The notes under the pieces are model-generated. The model ran no database searches. It worked only from the letters and a program-made list of their open reading frames with translations, and had not been told where the DNA came from. A stretch of 64,000 bases of DNA from Janibacter sp. Soil728 (GTDB taxonomy: Bacteria; Actinomycetota; Actinomycetes; Actinomycetales; Dermatophilaceae): contig NZ_LMRZ01000008.1 of NCBI RefSeq assembly GCF_001428305.1, positions 1 to 64,000 on the forward strand. Direction: 5' to 3'. The translations under genes were made by a program, and so were the position numbers. Below are positions 8,412 through 15,651 of this stretch, piece by piece (positions within the stretch are counted from its first letter, which is position 1; every line of letters starts with the position of its first letter).

Positions 8412-8818
8412 AGGTCAGTGCCGAGTCCGTGCCCGAACCGCCACGCGAGGGCATGTTCAGCAACGCGGTCGTGCGGGGTGAGCGCTTCTGGGTCTCGGGC
8501 ATGCACGCCGGTGCCATCGGCGGCCCAGTGGGCGGGGACGATGCGTACCTGCAGGCCCGCGAGGTCTTCCGGCGCGTCATCGCGCTCGTCCACGCGTGCG
8601 GCGCGATGCCTGCGGACGTCACGGCACTGAGGGTCTATCTCACGGACATGGCCGACAAGGCCGCCGTGGGTCGGGCGCGTGGGGAGTTCTTCACCGGCGA
8701 CATGCCGTGCTCGACGCTCGTGGGAGTCAGTGCCCTCGTCGAGCCGGGCCTGCGGGTCGAGGTGGAGGCAGAAGGCGTGATCACGGTGGCGGAGGAGATC
8801 GAGACGCCCCAGCCGTGA
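8408..8818 (+). CDS. RidA/YjgF-family protein
   Basis: A 136-aa member of the RidA/YER057c family, with the typical pattern of a strand ending in VSGMHA, a central helix and the VTALRVYLTDM strand, then the C-terminal VEVEAEGVI strand. RidA itself removes reactive enamine/imine intermediates. The Arg that binds the substrate carboxylate in true RidA is not evident at the usual place (LRVEVEAEG), so this may be one of the catabolic branches of the family, which act as deaminases or hydrolases in aromatic pathways. GTG 8408 overlaps the upstream stop and the gene overlaps the monooxygenase start (GTGA). Confidence 0.85.
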   Translation: MKVSAESVPEPPREGMFSNAVVRGERFWVSGMHAGAIGGPVGGDDAYLQAREVFRRVIALVHACGAMPADVTALRVYLTDMADKAAVGRARGEFFTGDMPCSTLVGVSALVEPGLRVEVEAEGVITVAEEIETPQP

Positions 8819-9984
8819 GCGGGGCGCGCAGCATCCTGGTGTCCGGTGCCGGTATCGCCGGCTGTGCCGCTGCGATCGCCCTCGCCGAGCGGGGGCACGC
8901 CATCCGGCTCATCGAGCGGCAGGAGGAGTGGGCCTTCGCGAGCTCGGGGATCTTCCTCTACTCCAACGCCTTGGTGAGCCTCGAGATGCTCGGGGTGCTG
9001 GAGGAGATCCTCGCTGTCGGCTTCGTCGTCCCGGAGGGCCGCAACCGCTATCTCGATCACCACGGCGAGCCCATCGTCACGACCCACTACCCGCCAGCAG
9101 AGGGCGGACGGGTCCCGGCGATCGTCGGGATCAAGCGAGCCGAGCTGCACCGGGTCCTCGCGCACCGGATGTCGCAGGTCGGCGTCGAGGTCGAGCTCGG
9201 GACCACGATCGTCGATCTGGTCGACGGTGCCGAGAGCGTCCGGGTGGTCACCAGCGACGACGAGGTGCGCGTGCACGACCTCGTCGTCTCCTGCGAGGGT
9301 CTGGGCTCCCCCCTTCGCCAGCACGTCGCGCCGGGTGTGCACGCGAGCTACTCCGGGTTCGGGATCTGGCGCAGCGTCCATGCCCGCCCGGGGGACCTCA
9401 CCGACAAGATCATGCAGATGGGCACCGGTACCCGGTTCGGGATCATGCCCATCAGCCACGACCGCCTCTACACCTTCGGCACGGTCAGCGATCCGGGCAA
9501 GACCTGGCACGAGCGCGCCGACTGGCCGCGACTCATGAGGGAAGCCCTGGCGGAGTACGCAGGACCGGCGCGTGCCTTCCTCGACGAGCTCGACGAGACC
9601 AGCGACGTGCTCTACACAGCCGTGGACGAGGTCCTTCTACCCCTGCCCTGGCATCGCGGTCGCGTCGCCCTGATCGGTGACGCTGCGCATGCGGGGACCC
9701 CCTTCATGGGGCAGGGCGGCGCCATGGCTCTCGAGGACGCCCTCGTGCTGGCCGACTGCCTCGAGGACGCTGACCTCGAGGCGGCGCTCACGCTGTTCGA
9801 GGAGATCAGGTACCCGGTGTGCGTCTACGCGCAGGACGTCTCCCGGCGCGTGGGGGAGTCAGGCGCACGCTCGGACGGCAGCGTGACCGAGCGCGAGGCC
9901 TTCGCCGCGGCCGCGCAGGGTGCGGTCGACGAGTTCTACGCGCAGCTGGACCGCCTGCGAGGGCAGCAGGCGCCGGGCCGGTGA
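8815..9984 (+). CDS. FAD-dependent aromatic monooxygenase (salicylate hydroxylase-like)
   Basis: A 389-aa group A flavoprotein monooxygenase. The FAD-binding GAGIAG is at residues 11-16, and the second FAD motif GDAAHAGTPFMGQGG starts at about residue 288. The middle motif, usually DG, appears as SCEG near residues 160-163. Such enzymes hydroxylate phenolic or N-heteroaromatic rings with NAD(P)H and oxygen, so this operon carries two oxygenases. GTG 8815 overlaps the RidA-like stop; the longer frame from 8596 reads back through that gene. It is the last gene of the operon and faces the MarR gene 3 bases away. Confidence 0.88.
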   Translation: MSGARSILVSGAGIAGCAAAIALAERGHAIRLIERQEEWAFASSGIFLYSNALVSLEMLGVLEEILAVGFVVPEGRNRYLDHHGEPIVTTHYPPAEGGRVPAIVGIKRAELHRVLAHRMSQVGVEVELGTTIVDLVDGAESVRVVTSDDEVRVHDLVVSCEGLGSPLRQHVAPGVHASYSGFGIWRSVHARPGDLTDKIMQMGTGTRFGIMPISHDRLYTFGTVSDPGKTWHERADWPRLMREALAEYAGPARAFLDELDETSDVLYTAVDEVLLPLPWHRGRVALIGDAAHAGTPFMGQGGAMALEDALVLADCLEDADLEAALTLFEEIRYPVCVYAQDVSRRVGESGARSDGSVTEREAFAAAAQGAVDEFYAQLDRLRGQQAPGR

Positions 9985-9987
9985 CGC

Positions 9988-10512
9988 TCAGGCGTCCTGG
10001 ACCTGTGCGTCGGGCTCGGCCCGGTGGATCGACTGCTCGAGCTTGCCCAACCCCTTGGCCAGGCCGGCGCGCTCTGTGTCGGACAGGCCGACGAGGAGTC
10101 GGTCGAGGTTGGCGAAGTGCAGCTCGGCGACCCGGTCGACCAGCTCGATACCCTTGTCGGTGAGCTGGACGTGGACGACCCGGTTGTCGCGGGTGTCGCG
10201 CGTACGGCTCACGAGGCCGTCGGCCTCGAGTCGGCGCACCCGCAGGGTCAGGCCGCCGGTCGTCACGAGAGTGCTCTGTGCCAGATCGCCTGCGGCAGCG
10301 CGGAAGTCGGGCTGCCGGCGCAGGGCCGCCATCACCTCGAAGCCCGACGCACTCGTCCCGAGCTCCTCGAAGAGGTCGTTGATCTGCTTGCGATAGAGCA
10401 AGAAGTTGCGGTGCAGCCGGCTGAAGACATGCATGGGCGTCACGTCGAGGCCGGGCTTGACGTCGGCCCACGACTCGATGATGTGGTCGACCTGGTCTGG
10501 TTCGCTCTTCAT
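9988..10512 (-). CDS. MarR-family transcriptional regulator of the catabolic operon
   Basis: A 174-aa winged-helix regulator. The DNA-binding part covers roughly residues 60-125 and includes a recognition-helix region near TLVTTGGLTLRVRRLEADGLV and a wing (TRDTRDNRVVHVQLTDKG). The N- and C-terminal helices would form the dimer. It lies tail to tail with the oxygenase operon, so a ligand-responsive repressor of that operon is likely, but this is inference. ATG at 10512 was chosen because GGGGGA lies 6 bases upstream; the frame runs on to 10581 without a better start. A TTAGCGCTAA palindrome just upstream suggests autoregulation. Confidence 0.85.
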   Translation of the reverse strand: MKSEPDQVDHIIESWADVKPGLDVTPMHVFSRLHRNFLLYRKQINDLFEELGTSASGFEVMAALRRQPDFRAAAGDLAQSTLVTTGGLTLRVRRLEADGLVSRTRDTRDNRVVHVQLTDKGIELVDRVAELHFANLDRLLVGLSDTERAGLAKGLGKLEQSIHRAEPDAQVQDA

Positions 10513-10552
10513 GCGGGTCCCCCGGGAGCTGGTTGTTGTCACACAAAGAATA

Positions 10553-10562
10553 TTAGCGCTAA
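10553..10562. promoter_or_regulatory. Palindromic candidate operator TTAGCGCTAA
   Basis: A perfect 10-bp palindrome in a local A+T-rich patch (10541-10570), 40 bases upstream of the MarR start. MarR proteins commonly bind short palindromes of this kind, and position and symmetry suggest an autoregulatory operator. A second copy before the catabolic operon would support the idea, but that promoter lies outside the window. Confidence 0.6.
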
Positions 10563-10605
10563 GAGGTTGATCGTGCAGCACCGACTCGATTGCGGTCGCG
10601 CCGGA

Positions 10606-10643
10606 CGAAGGGAGTGGCCGCAGTTCACAGCCACCCCCTTCGC
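10606..10643 (-). terminator. Hairpin terminator of the Ltp-repeat gene, built from an inverted CGAAGGG pair
   Basis: CGAAGGGAGTGGC at 10606-10618 pairs with GCCACCCCCTTCG at 10631-10643 (12 of 13 positions), with a 12-base loop. It lies just past the stop of the minus-strand Ltp gene. There is no clear U tract. The two arms are inverted copies of the word that recurs throughout the window. Confidence 0.6.
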
Positions 10644-10668
10644 CCCTCCTCTCCCCCGGAGTCCTGGG

Positions 10669-11313
10669 TCAGAGACCGACCTGGTCGGCCGCGTAGGTGG
10701 CCTGTTCCTTCGTGAAGCCGGAACCGGCGTCCGACGACAGCTGGTCGATGAGTCCCTGACGTGAGAAGGGCATCGTGTCGAGGTAGCTCTCGGCGGACTT
10801 GACCGCCTGGGCCTTCCAGTCGACCGTGATGTGGTTGACGGCGAACTCGGCCACGGCGCGGGGATATCCGCTGCCGGCGTCGGACGCGAGCTGGTCCATC
10901 AGGCCCTTCTTGGAGAAGGCCATGAACTCCAGGTAGTTCTCCGCCTCTGCCACCGCGTTCTCCTGCTCCTTGGTCATCTCCGCCGTGGTCGCCTTGGGCG
11001 GAGGGGGAGTGGTCGACGCGGGGGCCTTCGTCGTGGAGCTCTTCGTGGACGAGGAGGCGGCCGCCTTGGCCGTGCTGCTCGACGTGGCGTCGGAGCTCGC
11101 TGACGTGGCGCCTGCGGCATCGTCGGTGGTCGCCGTCGAGGAGTCGCTGGTCGACTCACCACCCATGCTGAGCACGCCTGCGCCGCAACAGACGAGCACG
11201 ACGGTGAGGGTGATCCCCAGGATCACACCGAGGACCTTGTGGCGGGCGAACCAGCTCTGCTGGACGGCCGGGACCGGCGGATTGGTGGGCTGCCACTGCG
11301 GCTGATGGGTCAT
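10669..11313 (-). CDS. Membrane-anchored Ltp-repeat (host cell surface-exposed lipoprotein) family protein
   Basis: A 214-aa protein. It has a short Gln/Pro-rich cytoplasmic start, one membrane segment (about residues 26-48, VLGVILGITLTVVLVCC), a long Ser/Thr/Ala linker (about 50-115) and two tandem Ltp repeats of about 47 residues, each with an AExYL-FS-GL-DQL-SDAGSG pattern. The Ltp domain is named after a phage superinfection-exclusion lipoprotein and is common in Gram-positive surface proteins; its function here is unknown. No classic lipobox is present, although a CC pair ends the membrane segment. CAGGAG precedes ATG 11313. It is transcribed away from the two-component genes. Confidence 0.82.
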   Translation of the reverse strand: MTHQPQWQPTNPPVPAVQQSWFARHKVLGVILGITLTVVLVCCGAGVLSMGGESTSDSSTATTDDAAGATSASSDATSSSTAKAAASSSTKSSTTKAPASTTPPPPKATTAEMTKEQENAVAEAENYLEFMAFSKKGLMDQLASDAGSGYPRAVAEFAVNHITVDWKAQAVKSAESYLDTMPFSRQGLIDQLSSDAGSGFTKEQATYAADQVGL

Positions 11314-11397
11314 CGTGACTCCTGGGTTGCGGTGCGGAAGGTGATGCCGCTGATGCAACCGTGCCTAGGGGGTGGCGCGCCTCGCCCGATCGGTCAC

Positions 11398-11409
11398 GGT
11401 CGATCGACC
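11398..11409. promoter_or_regulatory. 12-bp palindrome upstream of the histidine kinase gene
   Basis: GGTCGATCGACC is a perfect palindrome 34 bases before the -10 box of the kinase gene, in the 141-base gap between two divergent genes. It could be an operator for the adjacent NarL-type regulator; this is position-based inference only. Confidence 0.35.
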
Positions 11410-11442
11410 GAAGGGGGGACCCGGGCTGTCCCTGCCCGGGCC

Positions 11443-11448
11443 TACGAT
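11443..11448 (+). promoter_or_regulatory. -10 box (TACGAT) for a leaderless kinase/regulator transcript
   Basis: TACGAT ends 6 bases before ATG 11455 and there is no Shine-Dalgarno sequence in that space, so transcription probably begins at or next to the start codon. No convincing -35 is seen. Confidence 0.5.
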
Positions 11449-11454
11449 CCGGGC

Positions 11455-12708
11455 ATGGACAAGGAGACACTGCAGCGGTGGGGACGGGCGTCGTGGTGGC
11501 GCTCGGTGCTGTGGACCTTCGCCTGCCTGATGAGCACGACCCTGGCGGTGGCGATGGGGGAGCCGCGTGCCGACCGCCTCGGTGGTCGCGTCCCCGACGA
11601 GATGGCCAGCGGTGCCTGGCTGCTCTTCTGGCTCGTCGGGATGCTGCTCATCGTCGTGATGTGGTGGCGTCGTCGGTGGTCCTGGCAGATCACCGTCATC
11701 GCCTCGCTCGTCACACTCGCCGTGCCGATCGACCCGCTCGTCGCTCTCGTCGTGCTGCTGCAGGTGTGGATCCGCTGCCGGTGGTCGATCGTCGCGGGGT
11801 GTACCGCTCTGGTGGCTGTCGCGACCTTCGTCGCGACCTGGCGAGACACCCGGGGCCACTCGCAAGCAGAGTCCTTCTGGTGGGTCCTCCTCGGCAGCGA
11901 CCCGACCGCGACCCCCGGACCCTTCCCGTGGTGGGCGCCCGTGATGATCACCGTCCTGGTGGTCGCCCTCTTCGCCGGCATCGGTGGGTTGCGGCGGGAG
12001 CTGCACCGCGCGCAGGCCACGGGGGAGGGGCATCGGGTCACCGCGGCCCAGCTCGCCGACGAGGTCGTCCGGCAGGCCGAGCGCGAGCGCGTCGCCCGCG
12101 AGGTCCACGACGTCATCGGGCACCGGCTGTCGCTCCTGTCGATCCATGCGGGCGCGCTCGAGGCCAACACTCGTGACCAGGACGAGCGGTTGGCCGGCTC
12201 GGCGAGCCTCGTGCGGGAGTCGGCTGCCCAGACCGCGTCGGACCTGCGCTCCCTCCTCGAGGTCCTGCGCCGCCCCGATGACCCGGACCTGGCGCGGGCC
12301 GTGCCGGGGCTCGAGGCACTGTCTGCACTCGTCGACGAGACCGTCGCCCATGGGATGCCGCTCGTGGCGACCGTCGTGCTCGACGGCTCGACGATGCTCG
12401 ACCCCGCCCTCGGGCAGACGGCCTACCGCGTCGTGCAGGAGTTGCTCACCAATGCGCGCCGGCACGCTCCCGGTGCAGGCGTCCGGTTGGCCGTCGTGGT
12501 CCGTCCGGACCTGGGCGTGACCATCGAGGCTGCCAACCGCATCGGCTCCACCCGCGTCGTCGAGGGCAACGGGCTCGCCGGGGTGCGCGAGCGGGTCACC
12601 CAGGCCGGTGGCGAGACCCACCTGCAGGTCGACGACGAGAGCGTCCTGCGGGTGGCCGTGCGGTTGCCGTGGCGCCCGGCGCCGACCGGAGCGGGGGTGC
12701 TCGTATGA
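11455..12708 (+). CDS. Two-component sensor histidine kinase (NarL/DesK type)
   Basis: A 417-aa membrane kinase. Residues about 15-175 hold five or so hydrophobic segments with little extracytoplasmic sequence. The HisKA_3 dimerisation helix follows, with phospho-acceptor His218 in REVHDVIGHRLSLL. The ATP-binding domain shows QELLTNARRHAPG (N box) and GNGLAGVRERV (G box). The compact membrane sensor suggests sensing of a membrane or envelope cue, as in DesK- or LiaS-like kinases; the signal is unknown. Start ATG 11455, 6 bases after a -10 box, is preferred over the long upstream frame from 11239, which overlaps the divergent gene. It overlaps the response regulator by 4 bases. Confidence 0.9.
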   Translation: MDKETLQRWGRASWWRSVLWTFACLMSTTLAVAMGEPRADRLGGRVPDEMASGAWLLFWLVGMLLIVVMWWRRRWSWQITVIASLVTLAVPIDPLVALVVLLQVWIRCRWSIVAGCTALVAVATFVATWRDTRGHSQAESFWWVLLGSDPTATPGPFPWWAPVMITVLVVALFAGIGGLRRELHRAQATGEGHRVTAAQLADEVVRQAERERVAREVHDVIGHRLSLLSIHAGALEANTRDQDERLAGSASLVRESAAQTASDLRSLLEVLRRPDDPDLARAVPGLEALSALVDETVAHGMPLVATVVLDGSTMLDPALGQTAYRVVQELLTNARRHAPGAGVRLAVVVRPDLGVTIEAANRIGSTRVVEGNGLAGVRERVTQAGGETHLQVDDESVLRVAVRLPWRPAPTGAGVLV

Positions 12709-13367
12709 GGGACCAGCCCATCCGCGTCCTCCTCGTCGACGACGACCCGCTCGTGCGGTCGGGCGTGCGCCTGATGCTCGAGGCGTCGGCCGATCTCCTC
12801 GTGGTCGGCGATGTCGGATCCGGCGAGGAGGCCGTACCCGCCGTCCAGGCCCACCGACCCGATGTCGTCCTGATGGACTACCGGATGGGCGAGCTCAACG
12901 GCATCCAGGCCATCGCCGAGCTGCGGCGCCTGGATCGCCCGCCCAGGGTGGTGCTGCTCACGACCTTCGACCTCGGCGACCTGCCCCTGCAGGCCGTGCG
13001 GGCGGGAGCCGACGGCTTCTTGCTCAAGACAGCCGGTCCCGACGAGATCGCCCAGGCCGTGCGCGACGCCGCCGCTGGTCATGCGCCGATGTCGCCCGCC
13101 TCGGCCAGGCACGTCCTCACCCACGTCAGGAGCGACGTCGCGGACGGTCGGCGGGCCGAGGCCGTGCAGCGCGTCGAGGTCCTCAGCGACCGCGAGCGTG
13201 AGGTCTGCGTGCTCATGGCCAGGGGCGCGACCACGGCGTCCGCGGCAGCCGAGCTGTTCGTCTCCGAGTCGACGGTCAAGACGCACCTGCGCAGCGCCGA
13301 GGCCAAGCTGAGGGTTGGCTCGAGAGCCGAGCTGGCGATCCTCGTGGACCGGGCCGGGTTGGTCTGA
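12705..13367 (+). CDS. NarL/LuxR-family response regulator
   Basis: A 220-aa regulator with a receiver domain (residues 6-125: acidic pocket VDDD at 11-14, phospho-acceptor Asp58 in LMDYRM, Thr86 and Lys108) and a C-terminal LuxR-type HTH (about residues 155-212, LSDREREVCVLMARGATTASAAAELFVSES in pieces). It is coupled to the kinase by an ATGA overlap, so the two form a cognate pair. Targets are unknown; a palindrome upstream of the kinase and a repeat just downstream of this gene are candidate sites. Confidence 0.92.
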   Translation: MRDQPIRVLLVDDDPLVRSGVRLMLEASADLLVVGDVGSGEEAVPAVQAHRPDVVLMDYRMGELNGIQAIAELRRLDRPPRVVLLTTFDLGDLPLQAVRAGADGFLLKTAGPDEIAQAVRDAAAGHAPMSPASARHVLTHVRSDVADGRRAEAVQRVEVLSDREREVCVLMARGATTASAAAELFVSESTVKTHLRSAEAKLRVGSRAELAILVDRAGLV

Positions 13368-13393
13368 GCCGGGTGGTTCGTCCACACGTCCAC

Positions 13394-13433
13394 ACGTCCG
13401 GACGTTCTTGGGGTCCGGACGTTCTTGGGGTCC
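13394..13433. repeat. 12-bp palindrome plus 17-bp tandem repeat before the antiporter gene
   Basis: ACGTCCGGACGT (13394-13405) is a perfect palindrome. It runs into two abutting identical 17-bp units, GGACGTTCTTGGGGTCC, at 13400-13416 and 13417-13433. The array sits between the response regulator and the antiporter, directly upstream of the antiporter -10 box, where an operator would be expected. Confidence 0.6.
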
Positions 13434-13440
13434 GGCGCCC

Positions 13441-13446
13441 TAATGT
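13441..13446 (+). promoter_or_regulatory. -10 box (TAATGT) for a leaderless antiporter transcript
   Basis: TAATGT ends 6 bases before ATG 13453 with no ribosome site between. The tandem repeat described at 13400-13433 covers the place where the -35 region would be. Confidence 0.5.
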
Positions 13447-13452
13447 TGGTCC

Positions 13453-14778
13453 ATGCCCGCCGACGCCGCGTACCTCATCGCGGGACTCTCGCTCCTCGTG
13501 GCGGTCGTCCTCCCGGGTCTGACCCGGAAGCTGGCCCTCTCCACGCCCATGGTGCTGCTCGGTCTGGGTATGGCCATCGGCTTGCTGCCTGTGCCCGACG
13601 GCACCAATCTCGACCCGGTGGATTCCCGGGCGATCGTCGAGCACGTCACGGAGTTCACCGTGCTCGTGGCACTCATGGGTGTGGGTCTCGCCCTGGACCG
13701 ACCACTGTCCCTGCGCCGCCCGGGCACCTTCCGGGCCTGGGGCGCGACGTGGGGCCTGCTCCTCGTGACGATGCCGCTGACCATCGGTGCGGTGGCTCTG
13801 CTCGGCTGGACCGTCGGTGGGCTCGCACCCGCGACCGCACTCCTGCTGGGCGCCGTGCTCGCACCCACCGACCCCGTGCTCGCGAGCGATGTGCAGGTGG
13901 AGGGCCCGGCGGTGGAGTCCGATGGCCCCTCGGTCGATGAGCGCGACGAGGTCCGCTTCGCCCTGACCTCGGAGGCGGGGCTCAACGACGGGCTGGCGTT
14001 TCCCTTCGTCCATGCGGCGATCCTCATGCTCACTGCCGGCGCCGTCTCCGACTGGGGACCGCGCTGGCTCCTCTGGGACCTCCTCGGCAGGGTGGCGGTG
14101 GGGGTGCTCGTGGGCATCGCGGCCGGGTGGCTGCTCGCCAAGGTCGCCTTCCGGGCACCGAGCCCAGCGATGCGCACCGCCGAGCTGGGAGAGCCGACGT
14201 TCGCCCTGGCCGCGGTGTTCGCCGCCTACGGGGCCAGCGAGCTCCTCGGCGGTTATGGGTTCCTGGCGGTCTTCGTGGCGGCGATGACGATCCGGGCGGC
14301 GGACCGCGACCACGTCTACCACCGACACATGCACGAGTTCGTGAATCGACTCGAGCACCTGCTCGTCTTCGTCATCCTCCTGCTGCTGGGTGTTGCGCTG
14401 ACGCGCGGGATCCTGGCGCACCTCGACTGGCGCGGCGCGCTCCTCGGCGCAGGGGTCGTGCTCGTCGCGAGACCGCTGGCCGGTGCCGCCGGCCTGTGGA
14501 TCGGACGGTGGCGCGGTGGCCGGGTCCACAACCTGGACGTCCGGGAGCGAGCGGTGACCGCCTTCTTCGGTGTCCGGGGCATCGGCTCGCTGTACTACCT
14601 GGCGTACGCGGCCGGGCACGCGCCGGTCGAGGACGAACGCTGGCTGTGGTCGACCGTCACCTTCACCATCGTGCTGTCAGTCGTCGCCCACGGCATCCTC
14701 GTCACGCCCGCCATGAGCTGGATCGAACGCCACCGTGAGGGCGGCAGCGACCGGGAGCCGACGGTCACCCCCGGGTGA
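13453..14778 (+). CDS. Cation:proton antiporter (CPA1/NhaP-like)
   Basis: A 441-aa integral membrane protein with about 12 hydrophobic segments. The transport-site motifs of the CPA1 family are visible: APTDPVLASDV near residue 137 and EAGLNDGLAFP near 175. Near the end is FFGVRGIGSLYYL, matching the conserved FxGxRG region. It would exchange Na+ or K+ for protons across the membrane to control pH or salt. A polar stretch of about 20 residues (DGPSVDERDEVRF) separates the two motifs and is probably a loop. ATG 13453 is 6 bases after a -10 box. The gene ends 21 bases before a convergent GntR gene. Confidence 0.88.
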   Translation: MPADAAYLIAGLSLLVAVVLPGLTRKLALSTPMVLLGLGMAIGLLPVPDGTNLDPVDSRAIVEHVTEFTVLVALMGVGLALDRPLSLRRPGTFRAWGATWGLLLVTMPLTIGAVALLGWTVGGLAPATALLLGAVLAPTDPVLASDVQVEGPAVESDGPSVDERDEVRFALTSEAGLNDGLAFPFVHAAILMLTAGAVSDWGPRWLLWDLLGRVAVGVLVGIAAGWLLAKVAFRAPSPAMRTAELGEPTFALAAVFAAYGASELLGGYGFLAVFVAAMTIRAADRDHVYHRHMHEFVNRLEHLLVFVILLLLGVALTRGILAHLDWRGALLGAGVVLVARPLAGAAGLWIGRWRGGRVHNLDVRERAVTAFFGVRGIGSLYYLAYAAGHAPVEDERWLWSTVTFTIVLSVVAHGILVTPAMSWIERHREGGSDREPTVTPG

Positions 14779-14799
14779 GTGCGGTACCGGTCGAGGCGC

Positions 14800-15519
14800 T
14801 CATCGTGGGTCGTCCCGCCCCTCGGTGCTGATCTCCTCCATGGCGTCCTGTGCCTCGCCGACGATCCGACGCATGATCTCCTCCGCGAGCTCCGGGCGGC
14901 CGTCGCCCACCTGGGCCGCGACCTCCACGTGCCACTCGATGGCACCCTGCTCGGGGATCTCGGGCATGAGGTCGTGCTCGGTCCTGCCGGTGAGGGCCTC
15001 CGCGACGAAGGGGGCGAAGCCCGCCAGCAGCGCATTGCCGGAGGCCTCCAGCAAGGTCCGGTGGAAATCGATGTCGTGCTGCAGATAGGTGCTCAGGTCA
15101 CCCCGGGGTCCCGTGGTGGCCATCCCGGCGGCTGCGGTGCGCAGCTGCTCGACCTGCTCGGGCGTGGCTCGCTGCGCGGCGAGCCACGCGGCCTGGGGCT
15201 CGACGCCCCGACGCAGCTCGCTGACCTCGCGCAGCTGGGCGAGGCGCTGCGGCCCCTCCAGGCGCCAGTGGATGATCACCGGGCTCAGCGACTCCCATGT
15301 GCTCTCGGGCTGGATCGTCACCCCGACGCGTCGGCGGGAGGTGGCCACGCCGATCGACTCCAGCACCTTGATGACCTCGCGCACGACGGTGCGGGAGACG
15401 CCGTAGCGCCCCTCGAGCTGCTCCATCGAGAACACCTCGCCGGCGACGAGGCGTCCTGAGGTCAGGTCCGACCCGATCCGGCTCAGCACGCTGTGGTGCA
15501 GGCCCCCGCCCAGTGACAT
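14800..15519 (-). CDS. GntR/FCD-family regulator, probable gluconate operon repressor
   Basis: A 239-aa regulator. The N-terminal winged helix covers residues 8-75 (VFSMEQLEGRYGVSRTVVREVIKVLE in pieces) and an all-helical FCD ligand domain covers about 95-225. The FCD metal ligands are likely Asp and His in the HDIDFHRTLLEASGN region and the two later His residues. It is divergent from gntP-gntK, and FCD regulators of this kind often sense gluconate or its phosphate. Repression of the adjacent genes is therefore likely but inferred. The start at ATG 15519 lacks a clear ribosome site; a GAGACT hexamer 7 bases upstream may be a -10 box of a leaderless transcript. Confidence 0.87.
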   Translation of the reverse strand: MSLGGGLHHSVLSRIGSDLTSGRLVAGEVFSMEQLEGRYGVSRTVVREVIKVLESIGVATSRRRVGVTIQPESTWESLSPVIIHWRLEGPQRLAQLREVSELRRGVEPQAAWLAAQRATPEQVEQLRTAAAGMATTGPRGDLSTYLQHDIDFHRTLLEASGNALLAGFAPFVAEALTGRTEHDLMPEIPEQGAIEWHVEVAAQVGDGRPELAEEIMRRIVGEAQDAMEEISTEGRDDPR

Positions 15520-15570
15520 GCGCCAAAGTCTCGCAGAGGGGATGGTGCACCTCCAAAGAAAAGGATGATG

Positions 15571-15584
15571 ATTGGTTGCGCAAT
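15571..15584. promoter_or_regulatory. Candidate GntR operator between gntR and gntP
   Basis: ATTGGTTGCGCAAT contains the perfect palindrome TTGCGCAA (15576-15583) with ATTG/CAAT ends. It lies in the only A+T-rich patch of the 132-base divergent gap. An operator for the FCD regulator is plausible from position; the match to any published consensus was not checked. Confidence 0.4.
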
Positions 15585-15651
15585 AAGCATACTTTTGGGA
15601 CAGTGGGCGCGCGAAGTCCCCGCCCGCATCCCGCCACCGGAAGATACGAAG

